DNA of 64,000 nt, from assembly GCA_905221605.1 (NCBI GenBank), contig CAJNDS010002457.1:1187501-1251500 (forward strand), given 5' to 3'. Below, piece after piece: positions 55,805-64,000 of this stretch (position 1 is its first letter; each line of letters opens with the position of its first letter). This DNA is from Symbiodinium natans. Taxonomy: Eukaryota > Sar > Dinophyceae > Suessiales > Symbiodiniaceae. A model generated the notes under the pieces. It was not told the DNA's origin, searched no databases, and saw only the letters and a program-made list of their open reading frames with translations. Made by a program: the position numbers and the translations under genes.

Positions 55805-55925
55805 TACGGGCCCCCTTACTATACTAACCCTAGTTAAGGGAGTTATCACCTACATAGTACTACTTATAACCCAATTTAGGGCCCTTAGAACCCTATTTAT
55901 AACTAGGGGGCCCTTACATGTGGGG
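55805..55925. mobile_element. MITE-A2 copy (ACAAGTAGGGGCCCC subfamily)
   Basis: GCAAGTACGGGCCCCCTTAC to AGGGGGCCCTTACATGTG, interior CCTACATAGTACTACTTATA. It is directly followed by MITE-C sequence (55925-56100). Other A2 copies: 10994-11120, 14033-14165 and 57090-57215. Confidence 0.85.
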
Positions 55926-56097
55926 ATCATAGGAACCCTAACATTGGGACCATATACCGTATACGACTAGAATCCCTATTATAAGGTAATATAAGCCGAA
56001 AACCCTAAACCTAAACCCCTCTAGATGCCCTACGCTACTAGAATCCCTATGAAGGTAATATGAACCAGAAACCCGTTTAAGGTTCCTTTGGTCCTCA

Positions 56098-56208
56098 AGG
56101 AACCCCAAGGGTCCATGTACCTAATTATTATACACTTGGGCCACAAAGTCCTTTTACAGCAAGTACTTTAAGGGCTATTCCTTATTAAGGTACATGGACC
56201 CGTAGGGA
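56098..56208. mobile_element. MITE-D copy
   Basis: AAGGGTCCATGTACC at the left and GGTACATGGACCCGTAGGG at the right, with ACTTGGGCCACAAAGTCC inside. Related copies: 780-1100, 37948-38020, 58398-58490 and 61262-61515. Confidence 0.8.
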
Positions 56209-57069
56209 TTAGAGCAAGAAGGATTTCGCAAAAGCTCGCGACTGTCATCCCGATGTTGTCCCCAGTCGTTCGGGACACAAGCGAATTAGTGTTGCAAGCA
56301 TAGGGTTTAGGGTTTAGGGTTTAGGGTTTGGGGTTTGGGGTTTGGGGTTTGGGGTTTCGGGTTTGGGGTTTAGAGAATCGGCCCTCAGTTAGAATTCCGG
56401 CAACGCCCTCAGTCCGGCTGCAAAAAGAGGGAATCGGCTGACGAGGGTTCGCGCCTTGCACCGATACTACTCTATGCGGCCGGGCATGGCCAGCACGCTC
56501 CTGTCACGTCGCATTCACTCAGTTTTTTGACCGACAGCGAAATGAGAGTGGAGGCCATGATTCTCTTCAGATCAGAATCTTCGAGTCTGCTGGAGTGGCA
56601 GCTTAATCATGTCGCCGCTGCGTTTGACTCTCACCATGGCTGCAGCAAGTAGTTTTGTTTGCCCAGCTAAGAGCACCTAGAGGATACTCACTTACCATTG
56701 GGCTTTCAACGAGGCTCCCTTAGTACATCTTGGTGTATCGAGCTGGCAGGCATTTGAGCAGTTGTCATAACGCGTGTGCCAATCGAGTCGAGCAACGCAT
56801 GACCTCAAGCAGACCTAGGGTAACCTTTGCACCCTTACCCTAAACCCTAAACCCTAAACAGTCTACCTTAACTCTTGGAAAATATACACCGTTTTGAGGT
56901 ATACACAAAGTTACTCCAGGGATACTTAGGGTCTAGGGTCTAGGGTCTAGGGTTGAGGGTTTAGGGTTTAGGGTTTAGGGTTTAGGGCACGCCCGCACTT
57001 TGCAAGCCATGGTGGAAACCATGGTAGGCGAGGAGGAGAGCCAGGCTGGCAGTCGGCTTGCAACCAACC

Positions 57070-57350
57070 TTAGGGACAAAATGAACCCTACAAGTAGGGG
57101 CCCCCTTACTATACTAACCTTAGTTAAGGGAGTTGTAACCTACATAGTACTACTTATAACCCAATTTAGGGCCCTTATAACCCTATTTATAACTAGGGGG
57201 CCCTTACATGCAAGATTGGGGCCATATACCCTATACTACTTCAACCCAAAGGGTTTAGGGTTTAGGGTTTAGGGTTCGTTTTACCTTAATAGGGATCATG
57301 GTAGTGTAGGGTATGCGGCCCCCAATTTTAGGGTTCATTTGGTCTGCACG
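57070..57350. mobile_element. nested insertion: MITE-A2 and telomeric repeats inside a MITE-C
   Basis: Host ends TTAGGGACAAAATGAACCCT and AGGGTTCATTTGGTC. MITE-A2 sits at 57090-57215, after which the host resumes (GATTGGGGCCATATACCC). The host is broken again by TTTAGGG repeats at 57254-57276. Three repeat types are therefore layered in 280 bp. Confidence 0.85.
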
Positions 57351-57439
57351 GATCCTGAAGCTAAGGAAGCCCTGCCAAGACTTTACGTGAGAGTTTCGGG
57401 TTTAGGGTTTAGGGTTTAGGGTTTAGGGTTTAGGGTTAC

Positions 57440-57572
57440 TTGTATAGTACTACCTTGGGGACCGAATGAACCCTAAAGTTGGGGTCCATATACCTTGTAC
57501 TATAATCCCGAATCCCTCTTCAGGTATGTGAACCATAGAACCCCTTTTAAGGTTCATTTGGTCCTTGAGGTA
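57440..57572. mobile_element. MITE-C copy
   Basis: TTGGGGACCGAATGAACCCT and AAGGTTCATTTGGTCCTTGAGG inverted ends; CCATATACCTTGTACTA inside. Another copy is at 59172-59290. Confidence 0.85.
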
Positions 57573-57977
57573 TGATGGAGTTAGGTACCCAAAACCATAC
57601 TAGATAGGGTGTTTGGGGTACCTAGTTCCATAATGGTACTACAAATTGTGCAGCGGAATGTTCCAGTAATGTTCCATGCTCCTAGCTATTAGTGCTACTA
57701 CTGGGTGGGGGGCTGGTCGACAGGGTTCAGGAGATCGTTGCCCGGTGAACCCGAGAAGCAATTGGTTTTAGTGTCATGATCCCTACACACAAAGACATGT
57801 AGATAAACAAGGAAGGGTTTCCGGCTGTACTGCTGAAAGCCACATTGATCATACTGCCATCGCCCTTTTCAAAGCATGATGCGGGTACCACGGCCAAACC
57901 ATGCCAGGCCGACATCAACCGGCCAGAATAACAGCAATCGTTGTCTGGCAAACACTCAAGCCGCTAAAGTCCTCCTC

Positions 57978-58096
57978 CTAAACCCTAAACCCTAAACCCT
58001 AAACCCTAAACCCTAAACCCTAAACCCTAAACCCTAAACCCTAAACCCTAAACCCTAAACCCTAAACCCTAAACCCTAAACCCTAAACCCTAAACC
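57978..58096. repeat. interstitial telomeric block (CCCTAAA)n
   Basis: About 17 units. It is followed by an exon-like GC-rich stretch (58100-58200, FLPAAATAIMNNYP) that I cannot assign. Confidence 0.98.
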
Positions 58097-58487
58097 TATA
58101 CCCATGTCATGGAGACGTGACTATGGCTGGCAGCCTGCCGCTTTCTTGCCCGCAGCCGCCACGGCCATCATGAACAACTACCCCAAAGATCCCCAAGCCT
58201 TGTACCGCTCCCCTCGTTTAGCAAGACAACTTAGGCTTCCATTGTGCTGCAGTGCTTGCTGGAGGTTTACGAGAACAAGGGACCCCTAGTATAGACCCCC
58301 GAACAGTAGGATCCCCATATCAACAGGACCCCAGTCACGTAGCCCTATTATCGTAACCACCCCCTATTTCCTGACTTTTGCCTTAAGCCTAACGGTCCAT
58401 GTACCTATACAGCATTTTCTTGAGCCTTGCAGGGGTTCCCGAGAAACAGCTGCAGGGCGCAAGGGGCTACCTAGGTTTGTGGACCCT

Positions 58488-58625
58488 TACAAGGAGGGGC
58501 CCCCTTGCGATACCAACTACAGTCTAGAAAGTACTTCAGGTACTTATATAACCTAAGTTAGGATCCCACCCAATTGAGGTTCCTTATAACTCCTACTTTT
58601 TTGGTAGGGGAGCCCCCCCCTCCTT
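58488..58625. mobile_element. MITE-A copy
   Basis: TACAAGGAGGGGCCCCCTTG, then AACCTAAGTTAGGATCCC and a degraded right end of G/C runs ending CCCCCCTCCTTAT. Confidence 0.75.
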
Positions 58626-59444
58626 ATCGTCAGTGCTGAGCCATTCGTTGAGCCCAGACCATGGGCGGCGAGGAGGAGCTGCTTCGAGCCTATTTAGGTT
58701 GAAACTTGCATTGTGGGGTTTAGGGGTTTGCGATGGTTTACTAGGGTGAGGTTGTCTGCTTGGTGTAGCGGGCTTTGAATTCAGGGCCTTGAAGGTCTGA
58801 TGCTTGAAGGTTTCGGATTCATAGGCAGAGTGAATCTTGGTTCTGAGCACAGCTCGGGCAGAGCTAGGGCATGATCTATTTACGATTGACATTCTGTCTT
58901 TCTCTTTCTTTCTCTCTCCAACTCTCTCTCTCTCTCTCCTCAGTCGCTCTTCCTTTCACTTGTTCCCTGTCATGCTCGGTGCAAGTGGCTGTCACTGCCG
59001 AACTCGAGGGACGAATGATGCACACGGCAGTGCATCTCTGTGCATCTGCAGGACCTGCCTGCTGACATCAAGAAAGAGATTGTCACGTGGGCTGCAAGAG
59101 CGGGGGCGTCTACGGTCGGAACGGATAGAGTGCACAAGCGCCATCCGTCACAGGACAAGCTTGGAAGGAAATCCTCAAGGACCAAATGAACCTTTCAAGA
59201 TTGTAGTGGCTCATATACCTTACTACGGGTTTTTGTAGTAGAGGGTATATGGCCCCAATTGTTAGTGTTCGTTTGGTCCTCAAGGAGTATACTCAGAAGT
59301 CTCCCGAAGCTGCCGCAAAGGGAAAGCGCTGAAGGGCCTATGCTCAGTCCTGCGATCAAGGACGCCGGCAACTTTCAACATGTGTGCATGCATACACACG
59401 CATATATTATGTTCTACAATACCGTACAATATAAATACAAATAT

Positions 59445-59482
59445 CTATATCTATATCTCTCTATATATATTTATATATATAC

Positions 59483-59517
<35 letters not shown>

Positions 59518-59532
59518 CATATATATACATAG
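59445..59532. repeat. (AT)n microsatellite
   Basis: ATATAT and ACATATAT runs over about 85 bp. Confidence 0.95.
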
Positions 59533-59865
59533 AGCGAGACAGTGCGTGTGCTCTGAGAGCTCAGGTGACAAAAGCCGTCTATTCTGCAAGAGCCCCGAAG
59601 ACCGGGGACGAGGTGCGCGGTGGCCACTCGAGGTTGGTTGAGGTTTAGAGGGTTAGAGGGTTTAGGGTTTAGGGTTTGGGGGTTTGGGTTTAGGGTTTGT
59701 GGTTTAGGGTTTAGGGTTTAGGGTTTAGGTTTGGTTTGGGGCTTCATGCAGAGTTTCAGGATGTCGTGTTTGGGCTTGGGGTTGGTTGTTTTGGGGTTGT
59801 CTGGGCTTTACAGGCAGCATGGGTTCAGGCAAACCCTAAACCCTAAACCCTAAACCCTACTGCAG

Positions 59866-60024
59866 GTCGAGATCCGCTTCGCAACCGTGGTGGCCAACTG
59901 GCCCGTGCACCATGGTAGCGGTGTTTGCTTCACGCTGGGCCGCGGGGAGGTCGGCAAGAGAAGGGTTTAGGGTCTTGGGTTGAGGGTTCCAGCGTTCTTC
60001 TGGGGATTCCCGAGTCTGCGAGAG

Positions 60025-60071
<47 letters not shown>

Positions 60072-63000
60072 GTGTTCATGGTGGCAATCATGGCCGTTGC
60101 AGAAGCCCCTACACAGAACTACTGTTTGCTTAGGAACCCCCAAACAAAGAATAGGAATCCCTATATATTGGCCCTACTTGTACTTAAAAGGATGAATGTT
60201 TTCTTGTTTCCTGGGGGGGGCCCGGGGGGGGGGGTCTTAAGCAAATAGAAGAAAATGGTATGGACTGGGGTTGGGGCTCAGGTAGGGTGTCGCCTTTTCC
60301 CTGTTCTATCTCTGCCCTGTCTTTGTTCACTAGTCGCGAATCCTGCACTTGCCCGAAACCCTAAACCCTAAAAACTGAACCCTAAACCCTACCCACAAGT
60401 AGCCCCTGACCCCGAAGGGTGAGATGCCCAGCTGACCCTGCGCAGGTCATGGAAGCCTGGGATCGCATCGTGGCGACCATGAAGAAGGCCGGTGTAAGCG
60501 TTTAGGGGTTTAGGGTTTAGGGTTTAGGGTTGGGATGTTCCCCCTGATAAGTGAACAGTCCTTAATGGGGATTGTAAGGGGGGGGGGGGGGGTTCTATAA
60601 TGCCGATTAAGGACTCTTAGTATAAGGGGGGGTACATCCCAAGTGTAGGGGTTTGAGGGTTTAGGGTTTCAGTGTTTTAATGGTCTTAGGTTAGGGCATA
60701 CGAATGTAGGGTTTTAGGCTTTTTATAGGAGTTGGGGCCCTAAGCCTTAAACCCTAAGCCTTAAACCCTAAACCCTAAATCCTGAACCCAAAGCTTCCGC
60801 TTTGAGTCTCAAAGGCACCGAGACCTAGTGGTTTTCCCTGTAATGAATAGAGCTTTTGGGCTTTTCCTGGCTCCTGCCAAGACAAGAGTCTAGTACCTTG
60901 AGGTGGCTTGGACACAGCAGTGAGTAGAGGCCCCTTGACAGAAACCCCACTGTCTCTCTATCTCTCTATCTCTCTATCTCTTTGTCTCTCTCTGTCCGTT
61001 TGTCTCTGTATACACCTGCATTTCCTTCCTGCCCTGATGGGGCAGGAAGGTTTGCCCTAACCTTTCACACCTGCAATCCTCCCAAAGGCTTCTGGGGATT
61101 GAGAGGCTTCCGAATAACAACCTAGGGTTTCAGGTTTTAAGGCCTGTAGGTCCTAAATGTGACGACATCCATGCTTGCCGAAGCATTGCAGCATGGGAAC
61201 ATGTCAGAAGGTGATGGGGTCTCTAATTAATGTGGTGCCCTAGGTTTCTTCGCCTTTTCCCCAAGGGTCCATGTACCAGAGTGTAGACTTGGTCCTTAAA
61301 GCTTGGCTTTCTTCTGGCTGGCTCTGAGGACTTTAACCTTTTGGGTTGTTGAAGAAGCTACAATAAGGAGCCCAAAAGTTAAACGTTTAGGCGGGGATCA
61401 GGAATCAGCCAAGAAAGGGTTTCCTATGGTACGAGTATATGCTATTATATGATACATGGACCCTTTGGGATTTGGATATACCTAAACCCCAAGCCTGTAG
61501 GTACATGGACCCTTGCATTTTCTGAGTAGTTCTTGGGGATAATGTTTAACTTCCCCTTCTTTCCCCTTTCAAGGAACCTAATGAATTCATACATTGTTTG
61601 CAAAGGGCTTTAACGCACGACTCAGTTTTGGATGAGTTCCATGCAATTCCGATGCTCTCGCAGGGTGAGACATCCAAGTTCACGGTGCCCGAGCCTGCGA
61701 CGCACTGCCGTGAGATGCCTTGACACACACGTGAGGGTTGATCCACATCATGGTCCCCGTTTAGAGGTCTCAAGTGTCCTAAACCCTAAACCCTAAACCC
61801 GAAAGCGTAAACCCTAAACCCTACTGTAAACCCCTACACCCCTTCCATCACTTCCATCTATGTCATATCAGACCGAAGAGTCCCAATGATTCAAGACAAT
61901 GCCCCTCACATGCATGCCCTAAAGCAGCAGGGTCTCTCTGAGGTTGCGGTTTGGGGTTTAGGGTTTAGGGTTTAGGGTTTGGGGTTTAGGGTTCAGGGTT
62001 ATGACCCTAATTAAAGCATAAACCCTAAACCCTCATAAGATGACTACTGGGATTTTTTGTCTCTCACATCAAAGGTGTTGGCTCTTTTTGGGTCATTTCA
62101 GGGTGCTAAGCCCGAAACCCTAAACCCTAAACCCTAAACCCTAAACCCTAAACCCTAAACCCTAAACCCTAAACCCTAAAACCCTAAACCCTAAACCTTC
62201 ATCTACGGTGTCTTGACGTAGGTATCGCATGGGCAATTCTCTGACTTTAAGAAAGAAGGATCCCGAAAAAGGGACCCTAGTTCAAAGGACTGAACTACGC
62301 ATAAATATACCTTTTCTCCCATTCTCCCACCCATAGAAGGCCCACGTTGGCCCCATGCCGGGGTACCCCACATGGGTCTCGCTGCAACTTCAACCCCTAC
62401 TTGCCCTCCCCTTGGTCCCCCTGGAGTATGGCTCAGGTGGCCAAAGAGACGCGTTAAATTCCGCCAACTGCAAAGCCCTAACCCTAAACCCTAAACGCCT
62501 AAACCTTGAGCCCTATTTCAAAGGCTGTGGATGGAAGCTGACCTAGACCCCCCAAGCACCCTTGCTTTCCGAAGTCTTCCTTACCCAGACCTGCCCAGAA
62601 CGCTCCAAACCAGAAACGGTACATAAATTGCGCTGTTCCCCCTTATACTAACAGTCTCTAATGGGGGTTCTAGTTACCCCCTATTATAGGGGGTACTAGA
62701 ATCCCTATGAGGGGCAACATCCCAAAAAATAACCGCAAACCCGAAGCCTGTCCTGAGGAGATGTACCTCTCAGGAGGTCCCGATCGATTTCGGGAGAAGC
62801 TTCCAGATGATGGACAGGACTTCTCAAGAGCTTGGGGTTTAGGATTTACAAGGAGTTAGGGTCTAAGTTTTGGACTTCTCTTCTTGGGATGGGAAGCTGC
62901 AGGCCCCTTTCATGCCCCATGAATAAACAACACCGCGAAGTCCAGCTAGGCGGATGCATGACCCAAACATCAGGTAAAGCCTGGGTTTAGAGTTTGGGGT

Positions 63001-63118
63001 TTGGGGTTTAGGGTTTAGGGGGCTGGTATTTGGTTTCAAAGGGGGTCTTTTGCCACAGCAGGACGTCATCTTCGAGATCGAGCTGGTAGCTGTGAGAAGC
63101 ATCACCGACCTTTTCGGA
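59866..63118 (+). CDS. FKBP-type peptidyl-prolyl cis-trans isomerase domain, split gene, both ends incomplete
   Basis: FKBPs catalyse cis-trans isomerisation of Xaa-Pro bonds. Exons: 59866-59949 (VEIRFATVVANWP, GVCFTLGRGE), 60446-60487 (VMEAWDRIVATMKK), 61664-~61700 (GETSKFTVPEP), possibly ~62343-62380 (AHVGPMPGYP) and 63062-~63118 (DVIFEIELVAVRSITDLFG). Joined in phase (GT donor at 59950; GC donor after ATGAAGAAG) they read LGRGEVMEAWDRIVATMKKG and then ETSKFTVPEP, the order of the FKBP fold (LGxGEVIxAWDxGxATMKKGE, xFTIPPEL, ATLxFEVELL). The Trp lining the active site is present. The final segment continues like the linker between tandem FKBP domains (RSITDLFG), so a multidomain FKBP running past the window is likely. 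The exon giving the first strands was not found; 59034-59110 (LPADIKKEIVTWAARAG) is an unverified candidate. Confidence 0.8.
60018..60068. repeat. (GA)n microsatellite
   Basis: About 50 bp of GAGAGA in an FKBP intron. Arg/Glu ORFs here are artefacts. Confidence 0.97.
60530..60645. mobile_element. MITE-B copy in an FKBP intron
   Basis: GGGATGTTCCCCCTGATAAG, ACAGTCCTTAATGGGGATTG and the mirror AAGGACTCTTAGTATAAGGG. Confidence 0.8.
61307..61412. mobile_element. MITE-F second copy
   Basis: GCTTGGCTTTCTTCTGGCTG to CAGGAATCAGCCAAG. It sits inside a MITE-D-like sequence: GGGTCCATGTACC at 61266 and GGTACATGGACCC at 61500 flank it. Confidence 0.85.
62112..62199. repeat. interstitial telomeric block (CCCTAAA)n
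   Basis: About 12 units in an FKBP intron. Confidence 0.97.
62632..62730. mobile_element. MITE-B copy
   Basis: TTCCCCCTTATACTAACAGTC, then GGGGTTCTAGTTACCCCC, mirrored by GGGGGTACTAGAATCCC and ending GGCAACATCCCAA. Confidence 0.8.
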
Positions 63119-63154
63119 CCCTTGGAGTGTGCGCACCTTCTCGACTTAGGGTTC

Positions 63155-63307
63155 ATACTTGGAGGTTCATGGGTACTCAGTACCCCAATTATAGCTGCAC
63201 TTAAGAACCCAATTAGAACCCTACTATTGGGGCACTTAAGTGGCAAATAAGTGGGCTCCAACTACACTTATAGTTGGGTTAGAAGTACCCTGAACCTCCA
63301 AGTAGGG
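63155..63307. mobile_element. MITE-G second copy
   Basis: ACTTGGAGGTTCATGGGTAC to GTACCCTGAACCTCCAAGTA: inverted ends of about 20 bp. It begins about 40 bp after the last FKBP exon. Confidence 0.88.
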
Positions 63308-63857
63308 TTTTCTGGGTCATTGTTGAAAATCACTTTCCATTTTATGAACATTCAAACCCAATAAGGAACAAAACTCATCATCACATTTAAATAGTACCCC
63401 CGCAATGGTGCAGTTTTAGGGGGCCCCCAGCGGCAGCTGTGGCCTTTTCGGCGTAGACCCAGTACGCAAATACAGGCTGGCCGTTTATTGTCTTGAGCAA
63501 CTGGGGAAATGTGCTCAAAACACGACGGGGCCATTTTGGTCCACTGTCGTGGGCTTCGGGCTTAGTATCTGACACATATCCAAAACATGCCTCGTTCTTG
63601 AACGTACTACGTATTCGGATTCAGGTAGGGCCTTCGCTGGGTATGGTTCGAAAGGGTCGTGCTTGAAATGTACATCCCTTTCCGAAAGGGGGTGTGGGGG
63701 GGTTTAGGGCCTAAGTTGAGGTTTTAGTGTATATACATATAGGTTTAGGGTTTAGGGTTGCTGTTCTACTGATTGTGTATGATCAGTGATCAGGGGGGAG
63801 GATACTTTTTGAAGAACGGACCAAGGGGTCAGGCACGAACGCTAAACCCTAAACCAA

Positions 63858-63977
63858 GGAGTGGCCCAACTACTATACGACCTGCAGTTTAAGGGACTTC
63901 TAAGAGAAGATCCTTATAACCCAATGTAGGGTCCTTATAACTCTACTTATAACCAGGGGGGCCCTTCCTTGTAAACC
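63858..63977. mobile_element. MITE-A copy near the right edge
   Basis: CAAGGAGTGGCCCAACTACTA, TTATAACCCAATGTAGGGTC and the right end GGGGGGCCCTTCCTTGTA. Confidence 0.8.
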
Positions 63978-64000
63978 CTAAGGCTCGATGGCTCTTCCTT

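Overview
The window looks like dinoflagellate nuclear DNA. Five things point this way: Arabidopsis-type telomere repeats (TTTAGGG/CCCTAAA) scattered everywhere in both orientations; protein-coding genes cut into 40-150 bp exons by introns of roughly 100-2000 bp; introns that end AG|G and begin with GT, GC or GA; two degenerate copies of the dinoflagellate spliced leader (DinoSL); and every recognisable gene lying on the + strand. The species cannot be fixed from sequence alone; a Symbiodiniaceae-like or related genome is plausible. Long ORFs are a poor guide here: most are chance readings of telomeric DNA, microsatellites or palindromes, so genes were found by joining short conserved exon segments by eye.

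Layout: (1) 1.2-8.5 kb, a PPP-family serine/threonine phosphatase in about ten exons whose 5' end lies left of the window. (2) 8.9-9.66 kb, a 747-bp element with terminal inverted repeats and a perfect 8-bp target duplication, filled by a 12-bp minisatellite. (3) 10-16 kb, unassigned exon-like segments among small inverted-repeat elements. (4) 16.9-23.2 kb, a segmental duplication (16.87-18.65 versus 21.63-23.17 kb). Between its copies sits an intronless MFS transporter (18686-20233) with a degenerate spliced-leader sequence about 300 bp upstream, so it is a probable retrogene. (5) 23.4-25.4 kb, a RING-H2 gene. (6) 25.6-32.5 kb, almost purely repetitive: CT/GT microsatellite, an array of 17 CTCGAG-centred palindromes, an array of ~90-bp units each carrying a hairpin, and a GC-rich fold-back block. 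(7) 32.8-34.7 kb, the 3' part of a PPR gene. (8) 34.87-41.94 kb, a complete-looking 18-exon ammonium transporter. (9) 42.5-53.8 kb, a PPR gene of at least 14 exons. (10) 59.9-63.1 kb, an FKBP-type peptidyl-prolyl isomerase domain.

The genes do not form an obvious pathway; they are unrelated neighbours arranged head to tail, as is usual in dinoflagellates. The introns and intergenic DNA are built mainly from interstitial telomeric repeats plus at least eight families of 70-150 bp inverted-repeat elements (MITE-like), several nested in one another. Exon boundaries of the ammonium transporter and PPR genes were derived by joining exons in phase and matching them to the known families. These boundaries are inferences, but over most internal ammonium-transporter junctions the phases agree.
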